From Shimia ponticola (GTDB lineage: Bacteria > Pseudomonadota > Alphaproteobacteria > Rhodobacterales > Rhodobacteraceae), in the NCBI RefSeq assembly GCF_007995215.1, contig NZ_VCDK01000002.1, positions 1-64,000 of the forward strand: 64,000 bases of DNA, given 5' to 3'. Positions 17,037 through 25,937 of the stretch are shown piece by piece (position 1 is the stretch's first letter; every line of letters starts with the position of its first letter). The position numbers were made by a program, and so were the translations under genes. Below the pieces are notes generated by a model. That model was given only the letters and a program-made list of their open reading frames with translations, was not told the DNA's origin and ran no database searches.

Positions 17037-17216
17037 TTAGGACTGGGCTGACGAGTTGTGGCTGCGCGGTTGGCTATCGTCGGTGTCCAGCAACATCCGT
17101 TGCGCGTCACCTTCCAGATCGTCGTATTGATCCGCCCGCAGCGTCCAGAGAAACCCGACCAATGCCAGCATTCCGAGGATCAGAGAGCAAGGCACCAGTA
17201 TCAGCAGAACATTCAT
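17037..17216 (-). CDS. ccoS: cbb3 oxidase assembly protein CcoS
   Basis: A 59-residue single-span membrane protein needed for insertion of cofactors into the cbb3 oxidase. It begins MNVLLILVPCSLILGMLAL, followed by the family signature GFLWTLRADQYDDLEGDAQRM that ends the helix; the tail is short and hydrophilic. Its ATG overlaps the ccoI stop (ATGA). It is the last gene of ccoGHIS. The HTH-hydrolase gene ends 18 bases away on the other strand. Confidence 0.93.
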   Translation of the reverse strand: MNVLLILVPCSLILGMLALVGFLWTLRADQYDDLEGDAQRMLLDTDDSQPRSHNSSAQS

Positions 17217-19354
17217 GAATTGACCTTTCGTTTCGGGCCACGAAGGGCGTTCAGCGTCACGACAATAGAGCTTGTCGACATGGCAAGAGCCGCAAGGAAT
17301 GGGGTCGCAAGCCCCGCCACCGCAATCGGTATCGAGATCATGTTATAGGTCGCGGCCGCGCCAAAGTTTTCCAGAATGCGGCGGCGTGCAGATTTAGCCT
17401 GACGCAGGGCATGCGGCACCATCGACAGATCCCCCCCAAGCAACACAAGGTCAGCAGCGTTTTGGCTTGCTTCAAGCGCGGATCCCGGGGCCATCGAGGC
17501 CCATGCCTCGCTCAGGGCCAAGGTGTCGTTCAAACCATCGCCGATCATCACGACCTTCGCCCCGGAAGCCTGCAGCGACTTGATATGGTCCAGCTTCGCC
17601 TCTGGGGTCATCGCCGCGTGGACGCTTTCGACACCCATCTGACGCGCAAAGGCGGCTGCGCGGGCAGGGGTGTCACCCGACAGGATTTCCACGCGATAAC
17701 CCTCGGATTCCAGATCCGCGATGGCATCGGCAGCGCTCGGCAGTGCGACTTCCTGACGTTCAAGCGCGGTGATACGCCCGCCCATCTGGAACGAGGTGCC
17801 GTGACCCTGACCAATCCAATCCGCTGCGCCGAGGCGAACGACCTCATCCTTGAACGTGGCTTCGATCCCGCGCCCGGTGATTTCCTGGATATCCTGCAAG
17901 GATGCGGCATCCACGCCGTCCATGCTTGCAGCCAACCCCCTGCTGAGCGGGTGCTGAGAGGCCTGCGCCAGCGCCTTTAGAACGCGCAGCTCGTCGGTCG
18001 TCAAATCAGGCACTCGCAGGGCGGCGGTCGACAATGTGCCGGTTTTATCGAACACGACTGTGTCAACCTGCGCCATCCGTTCGAGGGCGGTTTCCGATTT
18101 GACCAAGGCACCTGCTCGGAACAGGCGCCCGGTGCTGACCGTTGCCACCGCTGGCACAGCCAGCCCAAGCGCACAGGGGCAGGTGATGATCAAGGTCGAG
18201 ACTGCCACCATGAGAGCGTGATGGGCATTGCCGTCCACAAAGTACCAGCCAAGACCGGCAATCAGTGCGAGACCATGAACAACCGGGGTATAGAACTGGG
18301 ACGCGCGGTCCGCGAGGCTGGTGTAAACGCTCTTCGAGGCTTCGGCCTTTTCGGCCAATTCGACCATGCGGCGCAGTGTCGATCCCGCGGCGGCAACCGT
18401 CGCGGTCGCTTCGACAGGGCCGGAGAGGGTCACGTCACCTGCGATCAATGCGCCGCCCGAATGCACGACAATTGGGTCGCTTTCTCCGGTTAACGCGCTG
18501 CGGTCGACTTCGACCGAGACGTCGTTCAGGACGGCATCGACAGGAACCCGGCTGCCAGAGGCGAGCCACAGGCAATCGTCGCGCACGATGTCATCAATCG
18601 GACGACTGACCGGTGCGCGATCCTGCAGGACCATGACACGACGCGGTTCCAGCGCGGCCAGGTCGGCTGCCGCCGAACGCGCCGTCTGACGCATACGTTG
18701 CTCAAGGTAGCGGCCCGACAAGAGGAAGAAGGTCAAGGACAGGGCGGCATCAAAATATGCTTCTTCGCCGCCAACCATGGTCTCGTGAAGCGACATTCCG
18801 CAGGCAAGGATGATCGCGACGGAAATCGGGACATCCATGTTGGCGCGTCCAGACCGCAGAGCGCTCCAAGCGCTGGCAAAAAATGGCTCGGCACAGAAAA
18901 TCGCAGCGGGCAGTGCTATGAGGGCCGATACCCAATGGAACAGATCGCGCGTGCTTTCCGATGCACCGGACCAGACGGCCACTGAAAGCAGCATGACGTT
19001 CATCATCGCAAAGCCAGCGATCCCGATCCGCAGAAGCAGTCCGTTCGGCCCTGTCTGTGCTGGGGCATCCCGCGCTTCGTGCGCTTCAAACCCCGCTGCG
19101 CTGAGCGCTTGAATCCAGGGCGTTGGGTCTTGACCATGCTCGGCGGTGATCGCCACCTGCCTGCGGCTCAGGTTGACGCGAGCATGTGCGATGTCGGGCT
19201 GTTCATTGAGGACTTTTTCCACCGTGGACACGCAACCCATGCAATGGATCGTCGGCAGCACGAGCGCGTGGGTGGGTGAGGTGGTGGCGTGTCCCACGCG
19301 CTCGGCAGCCGCGACACCAGCCGCGCATCCCGGGCATGGTGAGAGCCCGGTCAT
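17213..19354 (-). CDS. ccoI: copper-exporting P-type ATPase CcoI (cbb3 assembly)
   Basis: P1B-type copper ATPase that moves copper across the inner membrane for the CcoN active site. The 713 residues have an N-terminal CPGC motif, a heavy-metal-associated domain with the metal site HCMGC near residue 38, eight predicted membrane segments with the CPC ion motif (TCPCALG), the phosphorylation site DKTGT, and the hinge GDGLND. The actuator loop TGES is also visible. It overlaps both neighbours by 4 bases, so ccoH, ccoI and ccoS are translationally coupled. The extra N-terminal cysteine pair is common in this subfamily. Confidence 0.95.
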   Translation of the reverse strand: MTGLSPCPGCAAGVAAAERVGHATTSPTHALVLPTIHCMGCVSTVEKVLNEQPDIAHARVNLSRRQVAITAEHGQDPTPWIQALSAAGFEAHEARDAPAQTGPNGLLLRIGIAGFAMMNVMLLSVAVWSGASESTRDLFHWVSALIALPAAIFCAEPFFASAWSALRSGRANMDVPISVAIILACGMSLHETMVGGEEAYFDAALSLTFFLLSGRYLEQRMRQTARSAAADLAALEPRRVMVLQDRAPVSRPIDDIVRDDCLWLASGSRVPVDAVLNDVSVEVDRSALTGESDPIVVHSGGALIAGDVTLSGPVEATATVAAAGSTLRRMVELAEKAEASKSVYTSLADRASQFYTPVVHGLALIAGLGWYFVDGNAHHALMVAVSTLIITCPCALGLAVPAVATVSTGRLFRAGALVKSETALERMAQVDTVVFDKTGTLSTAALRVPDLTTDELRVLKALAQASQHPLSRGLAASMDGVDAASLQDIQEITGRGIEATFKDEVVRLGAADWIGQGHGTSFQMGGRITALERQEVALPSAADAIADLESEGYRVEILSGDTPARAAAFARQMGVESVHAAMTPEAKLDHIKSLQASGAKVVMIGDGLNDTLALSEAWASMAPGSALEASQNAADLVLLGGDLSMVPHALRQAKSARRRILENFGAAATYNMISIPIAVAGLATPFLAALAMSTSSIVVTLNALRGPKRKVNS

Positions 19355-19812
19355 GACCGCACCCAGAGCGAGATGCGGCGCTGGAACTGCGTCCCGTCTT
19401 CTGCGCGTGCAACCAGTCGCAAATTCCAGTTGCCATCGCGCAGGGGCGCTATCGAAGCCGTGAAACTGTCGTCACTCTGAACAAATTCGAGGTTCTGGTC
19501 CTCGGCAACGGTAGTTGCACGACCCAACGTGGCTAACTCAATCACAGGCATGACTGGTCCGTCGATACCCTGAAAATGCAAAACAAGCTTTGCTTCTTTG
19601 ATGGTGACGCTGACATCCCAACCAAGGGCCTCCTGCGCGCGGCGGTTGGCATCGAAAGACTGGCTCGCCACGTATGAGTTCTTGACCTCCAAGCCGGGGA
19701 ACGTGCGCACCGCTTGCGTCGCCAATGTCAGATTCACGCTGATTATGATGGCGAAGGCGGTGCAGAAGATGGCGGCAACATGAATGCCGCGCAGTTCAAA
19801 GTCCTTGGTCAT
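19351..19812 (-). CDS. ccoH: cbb3 oxidase accessory protein CcoH/FixH
   Basis: A 153-residue membrane-anchored protein with an N-terminal helix (IHVAAIFCTAFAIIISVNLTLA) and a periplasmic beta-rich FixH domain. The typical QSFDANRRAQEALGW segment follows the helix. It stabilises the CcoNOP complex and works with CcoI. It overlaps ccoG and ccoI by 4 bases each. Confidence 0.92.
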   Translation of the reverse strand: MTKDFELRGIHVAAIFCTAFAIIISVNLTLATQAVRTFPGLEVKNSYVASQSFDANRRAQEALGWDVSVTIKEAKLVLHFQGIDGPVMPVIELATLGRATTVAEDQNLEFVQSDDSFTASIAPLRDGNWNLRLVARAEDGTQFQRRISLWVRS

Positions 19813-21242
19813 TGATCTCTCCCGTTGAAGATTGTGTCAGCGCTTTCGCGGGCTTCGCCGGCAACGTCTTCGACCCAGAACCGGAAGTCAGTGACTTCTT
19901 GGGTCGCAGCAGGGTCCTGTGGACGGGCGGTGACATAGACCCGCGCGTTCAGGGTTTCATTTGCCGGAACTGTAACGTGGTTCTCATTCGGACCGTCGGT
20001 TTCGACGTTGATCCGCAGGATGTCCTCGGATGTCAGCATGATCCGGAATGTGCGGTCGTCGCCGGTCAGATTTCGGATGCGCAGCGCATAGGAATTGCGG
20101 ATCGACCCGTCAGACAGCGTCACGAATTGCGGATTACGGACGGGTTCGACCGACAGGCCAATGTCCGAGCGGACAAAGAGCGCCCAGATCAGGCCCACGC
20201 CGATCAAAGCCCAAAGAGCTGTGTAGATCATGGTGCGCAGGCGGAAGATATGCTGCCAAACAGGGCGCGGCGGTTGCCCGGCGCGTTCCAGTGGCTCATC
20301 CGACAGGGCAAGGTAGTCGATCAGACCGCGCTCTTTCCCGATCTTGGACATGATGTCGTCGCAGGCGTCGATGCAAAGCGCGCAGGTGATACACTCCATC
20401 TGCTGGCCATCGCGGATGTCGATCCCGGTGGGGCAGACGTTCACGCAGGCCATGCAATCAATGCAGTCGCCAAGGTTTTCTGCGCCTTCCGCCTTGCGGT
20501 GCTTGCCGCGCGGCTCGCCGCGCCAGTCACGATAGGCGACAGTCAGGGTGCCTTCGTCCATCATCGCGCCTTGAATGCGCGGCCACGGGCACATGTAGAT
20601 GCACACCTGTTCCCGCATGAACCCGCCAAAGACAAAGGTGGTCGCGGTCAAAACGGCGATTGTCGTGTAAGCAATGGGGGCCGCGCTAAAGGTCGCAAGG
20701 TCCATGAGCAGCGTCGGCGCATCGGCAAAGTAGAATACCCACGCCCCGCCGGTTGCCACGGAAATGATCAGCCAGACGATCCACTTGGTCATCCGCAGGC
20801 GGAACTTGCGCAGGCTCCAATCGGCATTCCACAGACGGACACGGGCGTTGCGGTCCCCCTCGATCCAGCGTTCCACAAGGATGAAGAGGTCGGTCCAGAC
20901 TGTCTGTGGGCATGTATAGCCGCACCAGACGCGGCCAAGCGCTGAGGTGAAAAGGAACAGGCCGAGGCCCGCCATGATCAAAAGTCCGGCGACGAAATAG
21001 AATTCATGCGGCCAGATTTCGATCCAGAAGAAATAGAACCGTCGACCAGCCATGTCGATCAGCACGGCCTGATCCGGCAGGTTCGGGCCACGGTCCCAGC
21101 GGATCCAGGGAGTGAGATAGTAGATCGCAAGGGTCAGCCCCATGATCCACCATTTCAGAGTGCGGAATTTACCGCTGACCCGTTTGGGAAAGATAGGTTC
21201 CCGCGCGGCGTAGAGACTTGGGGGGAGAGAGGAATCACTCAT
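19809..21242 (-). CDS. ccoG: cbb3 oxidase accessory Fe-S protein CcoG (RdxA/FixG)
   Basis: A 477-residue membrane protein thought to reduce copper during cbb3 assembly. Five or so membrane helices surround NapH-like motifs (GYTCPQTVWTDLF, YMCPWPRIQ). Two 4Fe-4S ferredoxin motifs (CIDCMACVNVCP and CITCALCIDAC) follow near the middle. The C-terminal periplasmic part has an immunoglobulin-like fold. The ATG at 21242 (MSDSSLPPS) is preferred to an in-frame start 7 codons earlier. An FNR box is centred 60 bases upstream, so ccoGHIS has its own anaerobic promoter. The ccoNOQP terminator lies just upstream. Confidence 0.95.
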   Translation of the reverse strand: MSDSSLPPSLYAAREPIFPKRVSGKFRTLKWWIMGLTLAIYYLTPWIRWDRGPNLPDQAVLIDMAGRRFYFFWIEIWPHEFYFVAGLLIMAGLGLFLFTSALGRVWCGYTCPQTVWTDLFILVERWIEGDRNARVRLWNADWSLRKFRLRMTKWIVWLIISVATGGAWVFYFADAPTLLMDLATFSAAPIAYTTIAVLTATTFVFGGFMREQVCIYMCPWPRIQGAMMDEGTLTVAYRDWRGEPRGKHRKAEGAENLGDCIDCMACVNVCPTGIDIRDGQQMECITCALCIDACDDIMSKIGKERGLIDYLALSDEPLERAGQPPRPVWQHIFRLRTMIYTALWALIGVGLIWALFVRSDIGLSVEPVRNPQFVTLSDGSIRNSYALRIRNLTGDDRTFRIMLTSEDILRINVETDGPNENHVTVPANETLNARVYVTARPQDPAATQEVTDFRFWVEDVAGEARESADTIFNGRDQ

Positions 21243-21295
21243 GTCTAATTGTCCTGTTCGCAAGTCTGTTTTGGACGAGCCGGGGCCAGGTAGCC

Positions 21296-21309
21296 TTGAT
21301 CTGGATCAA
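21296..21309. promoter_or_regulatory. FNR box upstream of ccoG
   Basis: TTGATCTGGATCAA is a perfect match to TTGAT-N4-ATCAA. If bound at -41.5 the transcript would begin near 21261, about 19 bases before the ccoG ATG. Confidence 0.85.
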
Positions 21310-21348
21310 CTGTCGGTGTGCCGACCCGACGGCGCTTGCCATGCTCAG

Positions 21349-21394
21349 AAAAAAACCCCGGCCCCTGCTGATGCGAACAGAACCGGGGCCGGGG
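21349..21394 (-). terminator. intrinsic terminator of ccoNOQP
   Basis: On the minus strand CCCCGGCCCC and GGGGCCGGGG form a perfect 10-bp stem around a 19-base loop, followed by seven T. It lies about 50 bases after the ccoP stop and before the ccoG FNR box, so it separates the two cco units. Confidence 0.85.
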
Positions 21395-21442
21395 CTGGTT
21401 GCGCGCATGTCCTCCCATGACGCGCAATCACGGGCGTGATGG

Positions 21443-22309
21443 CTATTCGCCGCCGCCCAACTGGTGCAGGTACAGCGTCACCGCCTTGATCTCATCCTCG
21501 TCGAGGCGCTGTCCCCAAGGGGGCATGACGCCGAAGCGGGCATTGTTGATCGTGTAAGTGATCGCCTCACGCGAGCCGCCGTAGAGCCAGATCGCGTCAT
21601 TCAGCTTTGGCGCACCGAGGTCGCGGATACCTTCGCCATTGTCGCCGTGACAGGCCGCGCAGTTGTCGAGGTAAGGCGTCTCACCCAGAGCTGCGAGCGC
21701 GCTGTCATGCTCCTGACCCGAGATCGACAGGACATATTCAGCCGTTTGCGCGATCTCGTCTTCGGTCAGGATGTCACCAAAGGCAGGCATTTCTGACCAG
21801 CGGGCATCAAAGTCGGTCTCGTTCCGGATGCCGTGGCGCACGGTGTACTCGATCTCTTCAAGCGAGCCGCCCCAAAGCCAGTCGTCATCCAGCAGGTTGG
21901 GGTACCCAACCGCACCCGCTGCACCGGAGCCGTGGCATTGCGAGCAATGCGAGGCAAAGACAGCGGAGCCACCAGACACACCATAGGCATAGGCCGGATC
22001 GTCCACCGGAAGCGCCGCGAGATCTGCGTTGGCAAGCCGTTCCGCCACTTCGGCGTTCTGAGCATCCACGCGGGCAATCTCTTGCGCCACTTCACCTCGG
22101 GTCGAGTACCCGATCAAACCGGCGGTTGCAGAGCTGACCAGAGGCCAAGCTGGGTAGGCGATCGTGTAGCCAACACCCCAGATGATGGTGATGTAGAAGG
22201 TCCACAGCCACCAGCGAGGCAAGGGGTTGTTCAGCTCTTGAATGCCGTCCCATTCGTGACCGGTGGTGTCGATGCCGGTGATGTCATCGGTTTTTGGTGC
22301 ATCAGACAT
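21443..22309 (-). CDS. ccoP: cbb3 oxidase dihaem cytochrome c subunit CcoP
   Basis: A membrane-anchored dihaem c-type cytochrome of 288 residues that passes electrons to CcoO and CcoN. One membrane helix (WWLWTFYITIIWGVGYTIAYP) lies near residue 40. Two haem c sites follow, CSQCH and CAACH, each with a downstream Met ligand (SEMPAFGD and GVMPPWG). The ATG at 22309 has GGAGG 7 bases upstream and is preferred to the in-frame start at 22336. It overlaps the end of ccoQ by 8 bases. Last gene of ccoNOQP. Confidence 0.96.
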   Translation of the reverse strand: MSDAPKTDDITGIDTTGHEWDGIQELNNPLPRWWLWTFYITIIWGVGYTIAYPAWPLVSSATAGLIGYSTRGEVAQEIARVDAQNAEVAERLANADLAALPVDDPAYAYGVSGGSAVFASHCSQCHGSGAAGAVGYPNLLDDDWLWGGSLEEIEYTVRHGIRNETDFDARWSEMPAFGDILTEDEIAQTAEYVLSISGQEHDSALAALGETPYLDNCAACHGDNGEGIRDLGAPKLNDAIWLYGGSREAITYTINNARFGVMPPWGQRLDEDEIKAVTLYLHQLGGGE

Positions 22310-22565
22310 GGTCTGCCTCCAGTTCCGGGTTTGCACAGGTGCAGCCTGCGCAGTTTTTGTTGCATCCGCCCGCGCTCAGGGCAGGTGCCGCTTTTTTCGG
22401 ATCCGGCCGGGGCGCATCATCGTTCATGATGATCGCCGCAGCCTCGGCATTGGCCTTCTTGCGCCATGGGCTGAGCGCCCAGAGACACGCCGTCAGGTAA
22501 AAGATGACCATCGCCAAAAGAACCCAACTGTCTGCCAGTTCACGAAGCCAGGAATAGGTATCCAT
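22302..22565 (-). CDS. ccoQ: cbb3 oxidase subunit CcoQ with cysteine-rich tail
   Basis: A small single-helix subunit (DSWVLLAMVIFYLTACLWA) that stabilises the cbb3 oxidase. It is 87 residues long, while many CcoQ proteins are about 50-70. The extra C-terminal part carries four cysteines (Cys68, Cys72, Cys75, Cys77) in the order C-x3-C-x2-C-x-C, a pattern that could bind a metal or Fe-S cluster, or react to redox change. The position between ccoO and ccoP is the normal one. The helix is followed by WALSPWRKKANAEAA, typical for CcoQ, so the identity is clear; the role of the tail is not. Confidence 0.9.
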   Translation of the reverse strand: MDTYSWLRELADSWVLLAMVIFYLTACLWALSPWRKKANAEAAAIIMNDDAPRPDPKKAAPALSAGGCNKNCAGCTCANPELEADHV

Positions 22566-22579
22566 GTTCAGTCCTCCTC

Positions 22580-23350
22580 TTAGCGGCTTGCGTCTGGGGT
22601 AAAGGTCGAGAAATCGACCAGCGTACCCAGCATCTGCAGGTAAGCGACAAGCGCATCCATTTCGGTCAGCTGCGGTTGCCCGTCAAAGTTTGACACCACG
22701 GCCCCTGGATAGCGCTCGACCAAAGCGTCCCAGTCGCCGTCGGGATCAGCCTGAACCTTGAAGTCGGCCACGGCGTTTTCGATCATGTCGTCGGTGTAAG
22801 GCACACCGACAACCCGATGCGTGCGCAGCAGATCCTCGACCTGGGCGGTGCTGACCTTTTTATCCATCAGGAAGCCGTACTTTGGCATGATGGACTCAGG
22901 CACCACCGACTGAGGGTCGATCAGGTGATCGACATGCCACGCGTCCGAGTAACGGCCGCCCACACGGGCCAGGTCAGGACCTGTCCGCTTGGAGCCCCAC
23001 TGGAACGGGTGGTCATACTTGGACTCTGCCGCCAGCGAGTAGTGGCCGTAGCGTTCGACCTCGTCCCGCATGGGACGGATCATCTGGCTGTGGCACACAT
23101 AGCATCCTTCGCGGATGTAGATATCGCGACCGGCCAGTTCGAGCGGAGAGTAGGGGCGTACGCCCTCTACATCCTCGATCGTGTTCTCAAGGTAGAACAA
23201 CGGTGCGATTTCCACGATCCCGCCGATGGTGACCACCAGCAACGAGAACACGAAGAGAAGCGTCGGACTGCGTTCCAGCATCGCATGTTTCGCGAGGAAA
23301 CCCTTTGCCGGTGCAGAACCAACGTCTTGGGTGTTGGGGGTATCGGTCAT
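22580..23350 (-). CDS. ccoO: cbb3 oxidase monohaem cytochrome c subunit CcoO
   Basis: A 256-residue membrane-anchored c-type cytochrome. The N-terminal helix ([19 protein letters not shown]) is followed by the haem c site [11 protein letters not shown] near residue 97. The typical later motifs [16 protein letters not shown] and SIMPKYGFL supply the axial Met region. It sits between ccoN (12 bases) and ccoQ (14 bases) in the operon. Confidence 0.97.
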   Translation of the reverse strand: MTDTPNTQDVGSAPAKGFLAKHAMLERSPTLLFVFSLLVVTIGGIVEIAPLFYLENTIEDVEGVRPYSPLELAGRDIYIREGCYVCHSQMIRPMRDEVERYGHYSLAAESKYDHPFQWGSKRTGPDLARVGGRYSDAWHVDHLIDPQSVVPESIMPKYGFLMDKKVSTAQVEDLLRTHRVVGVPYTDDMIENAVADFKVQADPDGDWDALVERYPGAVVSNFDGQPQLTEMDALVAYLQMLGTLVDFSTFTPDASR

Positions 23351-23362
23351 TTCCGTCCCTCC

Positions 23363-24973
23363 TTATTCAGCTGGAGTTGCGATTGGTGCGGGAACCTCGG
23401 CACGCGCAGGCTGCGCGCCCCGAATGGTCATGAACATGTTCCACACCATGATCAGCGCGCCGGTCAGGTACATGACCCCACCCAATCCGCGGACCACATA
23501 CATCGGGAACTTGGCCGTGACGGTGTCTGCGAAGCTGTTCACAAGGAACCCTTGTGCATCGACTTCACGCCACATCAGGCCTTCCATGATACCGGTCACC
23601 CACATCGATGCCGCGTAGAGAACGATACCCAGCGTCGCGAGCCAGAAGTGCCAGTTGATCGCTGCCAGCGAATACATCTGCTGACGGCCCCAAAGGCGTG
23701 GCACGAGGAAGTAAAGAGCACCGAAGGTGATCATGCCGTTCCAACCCAGCGCACCAGAGTGCACGTGACCAATGGTCCAGTCGGTGTAGTGGCTGAGGCT
23801 GTTAACCGCGCGGATCGACATCATCGGACCTTCAAAGGTCGACATGCCGTAGAAGGCGAGACTGATAACCATCATCCGGATGATCGGGTCGGTCCGCAGT
23901 TTGTCCCATGCGCCTTGCAGAGTCATCAGACCGTTGATCATGCCACCCCAGGACGGCATCCACAGGATGATCGAGAACACCATGCCCAGCGTCGAGGCCC
24001 AGTCAGGCAACGCCGTGTAGTGCAGGTGGTGAGGACCAGCCCAGATATACAGGAAGATCAGCGCCCAGAAGTGAATGATCGACAGCTTGTAGCTGTACAC
24101 AGGACGACCCGCCTGCTTTGGCACGAAGTAGTACATCATCCCAAGGAAGCCTGCGGTCAGGAAGAAGCCCACAGCGTTGTGGCCGTACCACCACTGAACC
24201 ATGGCGTCCTGAACACCGGCAAAGACCTGAACCGATTTGGAGCCCAGTAGGGACACCGGAATGGACAGGTTGTTGACGATGTGAAGCATCGCCACGGTGA
24301 TGATGAAGGACAGCAGGAACCAGTTGGCGACGTAGATGTGCTTTTCCCGGCGGCGGAAGATCGTGCCGAGGTAAACAGCAAGAAATGCCACCCAGACCAG
24401 CGTCAGCCAGATGTCCACGTACCACTCGGGTTCAGCGTATTCTTTCGACTGCGTCGCACCCAACAGATAGCCGGTGGCCGCCAAGACAATGAACAGCTGG
24501 TAGCCCCAGAACACGAACCACGCGAGGTTCCCGCCCCAGAGCCGCGTGCCGCAGGTTCGCTGCACGATGTAGAACGACGACATGATCAGTGCGTTGCCCC
24601 CAAACGCGAAAATCACCGCGCTGGTGTGCAGCGGGCGAAGGCGTCCGAAGTTTGCAAATGGTTGAGCCCAGTCGAGGTTCAGCGCCGGAAAGGCCAACTG
24701 AAACGCGATGACCACCCCGACCAGAAACCCGACAACACCCCAAAAGGCAGTTGCAATGGCCCCATAGCGGACAACGTCATCCATGTATCCGCCCGTATCC
24801 ACCGCAGGCACGGGTTCGTCGACAGATCGCAACTGCCATACAAACATGGCCCCCGCGACAAGCATGATGATGATGGCATGAACCTGATAGGCTAGGTCAT
24901 GCCCCCAGTTGGCGGCCATCGCCGCCACCAGGGCAATAAGCCCCAGAGCAATGAGTTTAATTGCGTCCCACAT
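23363..24973 (-). CDS. ccoN: cbb3 cytochrome c oxidase catalytic subunit CcoN
   Basis: The catalytic subunit of the high-affinity terminal oxidase: it reduces oxygen to water at the haem b3-CuB centre and pumps protons. About 12 membrane helices fill the 536 residues. The conserved histidines are in RPLHTSAV, in [13 protein letters not shown] (the CuB His and cross-linked Tyr region), in [21 protein letters not shown], and near the C-terminal [19 protein letters not shown]. The ATG at 24973 has AAAGGA upstream and is preferred to an in-frame start at 25015. An FNR box lies about 90 bases upstream. First gene of ccoNOQP. Confidence 0.98.
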   Translation of the reverse strand: MWDAIKLIALGLIALVAAMAANWGHDLAYQVHAIIIMLVAGAMFVWQLRSVDEPVPAVDTGGYMDDVVRYGAIATAFWGVVGFLVGVVIAFQLAFPALNLDWAQPFANFGRLRPLHTSAVIFAFGGNALIMSSFYIVQRTCGTRLWGGNLAWFVFWGYQLFIVLAATGYLLGATQSKEYAEPEWYVDIWLTLVWVAFLAVYLGTIFRRREKHIYVANWFLLSFIITVAMLHIVNNLSIPVSLLGSKSVQVFAGVQDAMVQWWYGHNAVGFFLTAGFLGMMYYFVPKQAGRPVYSYKLSIIHFWALIFLYIWAGPHHLHYTALPDWASTLGMVFSIILWMPSWGGMINGLMTLQGAWDKLRTDPIIRMMVISLAFYGMSTFEGPMMSIRAVNSLSHYTDWTIGHVHSGALGWNGMITFGALYFLVPRLWGRQQMYSLAAINWHFWLATLGIVLYAASMWVTGIMEGLMWREVDAQGFLVNSFADTVTAKFPMYVVRGLGGVMYLTGALIMVWNMFMTIRGAQPARAEVPAPIATPAE

Positions 24974-25062
24974 GTTTTTTCCTTTGGTACGCCATGCCCA
25001 CGAGATGAGGGGCATCTTGGCTGTTCGCAGGATGGGTCTAAGTGGGATTCGAAATTGGAACG

Positions 25063-25076
25063 TTGATCTGGATCAA
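25063..25076. promoter_or_regulatory. FNR box upstream of ccoN
   Basis: TTGATCTGGATCAA, identical to the boxes before ccoG and between fnrL and hemN. With the centre at -41.5 the transcript would start near 25028, giving a 55-base leader for ccoN. Confidence 0.88.
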
Positions 25077-25132
25077 AAACGCTCTAGCGACGCTTCTGAA
25101 ACGAGATTTCCAAAAAGTGCATGGGGGGGCAG

Positions 25133-25876
25133 TTAGGCTAGAAGACCGCCATCGTCGTCGTCACCGCTTTCTGCGAGCAGAAGATCCATATCGGGAATAA
25201 TCACGACACGTTTGCCTTCAAGCTCGATCACGCCGTCCTTGCGGAGGGCTGTAAATTGACGGCTGACGGTTTCGATTGTCAGGCCCAGAAAGTTGCCCAT
25301 GGCCTCGCGGCTCAAAGGCAATTCAAGGCGTGTTGCGGTGCCCAGCGATTGACCCTCTGGAAGATGGGTGCGCTTGACGACCGAGATCAACATGCTGGCG
25401 ATTTTTTCGCGCGCCGTTTTGCGTCCGAGCAAGAGCATCCATTCGCGCGCAGCATCAAGTTCGTCAAAAGCCATCTGCAAAAGCCGCTCTTGAAGATGTG
25501 GAATCTCAATCAAAAGCTGCTCAAAAGGTTGGCGGTGGAAACTGCATAATGTGACGTCAGAAACGGCAGTAACGTCGTAGTTCAAAATTGTCCGCCCGGG
25601 ACGCCCGATAAAATCAGACGGCAACAAGAGACCGACCATCTGCATGCGCCCATCTTCGATGCCCCGTTCAAGAGTGGCCACGCCGCTGACAACCGATGCA
25701 ACAACATCCAGCTCATCACCTTGATATGCAATGGTTTCTCCAGCGGCATAGGTCTTGTAGAACTTGATCGCGTTCAAGCGTTCCAGCTCGTCGGTGTCGC
25801 ACTTGGCACAGACCGCACGATGCCGGATCGGGCAACTGGAGCATGACACATGTTCTTGAAGCATTGCTTGGACCAT
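25133..25876 (-). CDS. fnrL: FnrL, oxygen-sensing Crp/Fnr-family regulator
   Basis: A 247-residue transcription factor that switches on anaerobic genes. It has an N-terminal cysteine group (CSSC-x7-C-x2-C, Cys12, 15, 23 and 26) for an oxygen-labile 4Fe-4S cluster, a cyclic-nucleotide-like beta barrel, and a C-terminal HTH with the FNR-type recognition helix (IETVSRQF), which reads the TTGAT half-site. Three perfect FNR boxes lie in this window, two for cco units and one beside its own start. The reading frame can begin at GTG 25885 or ATG 25876 or 25864; 25876 has a modest AAGAG site and is chosen. It is divergent from hemN, as in Rhodobacter. Confidence 0.93.
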   Translation of the reverse strand: MVQAMLQEHVSCSSCPIRHRAVCAKCDTDELERLNAIKFYKTYAAGETIAYQGDELDVVASVVSGVATLERGIEDGRMQMVGLLLPSDFIGRPGRTILNYDVTAVSDVTLCSFHRQPFEQLLIEIPHLQERLLQMAFDELDAAREWMLLLGRKTAREKIASMLISVVKRTHLPEGQSLGTATRLELPLSREAMGNFLGLTIETVSRQFTALRKDGVIELEGKRVVIIPDMDLLLAESGDDDDGGLLA

Positions 25877-25887
25877 TTTCGACACTC

Positions 25888-25901
25888 TTGATCTGGATCA
25901 A
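25888..25901. promoter_or_regulatory. FNR box between fnrL and hemN
   Basis: TTGATCTGGATCAA. Bound at -41.5 for hemN it would start the transcript near 25936, just 2 bases before the hemN ATG at 25938. For fnrL the box overlaps the start region and would more likely repress. Confidence 0.85.
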
Positions 25902-25937
25902 GGAATAAAGGCGAGCGCCCCGCCTATGCGTTGGGTC

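Noticed and set aside
19812-20945. Open frame of 377 codons on the plus strand
   Set aside because: It is opposite ccoG, whose Fe-S motifs are clear; the frame has shadow composition.
22817-24250. Open frame of 477 codons on the plus strand
   Set aside because: It lies opposite ccoO and ccoN and is full of His and Arg, as expected for the complement of membrane-protein codons.
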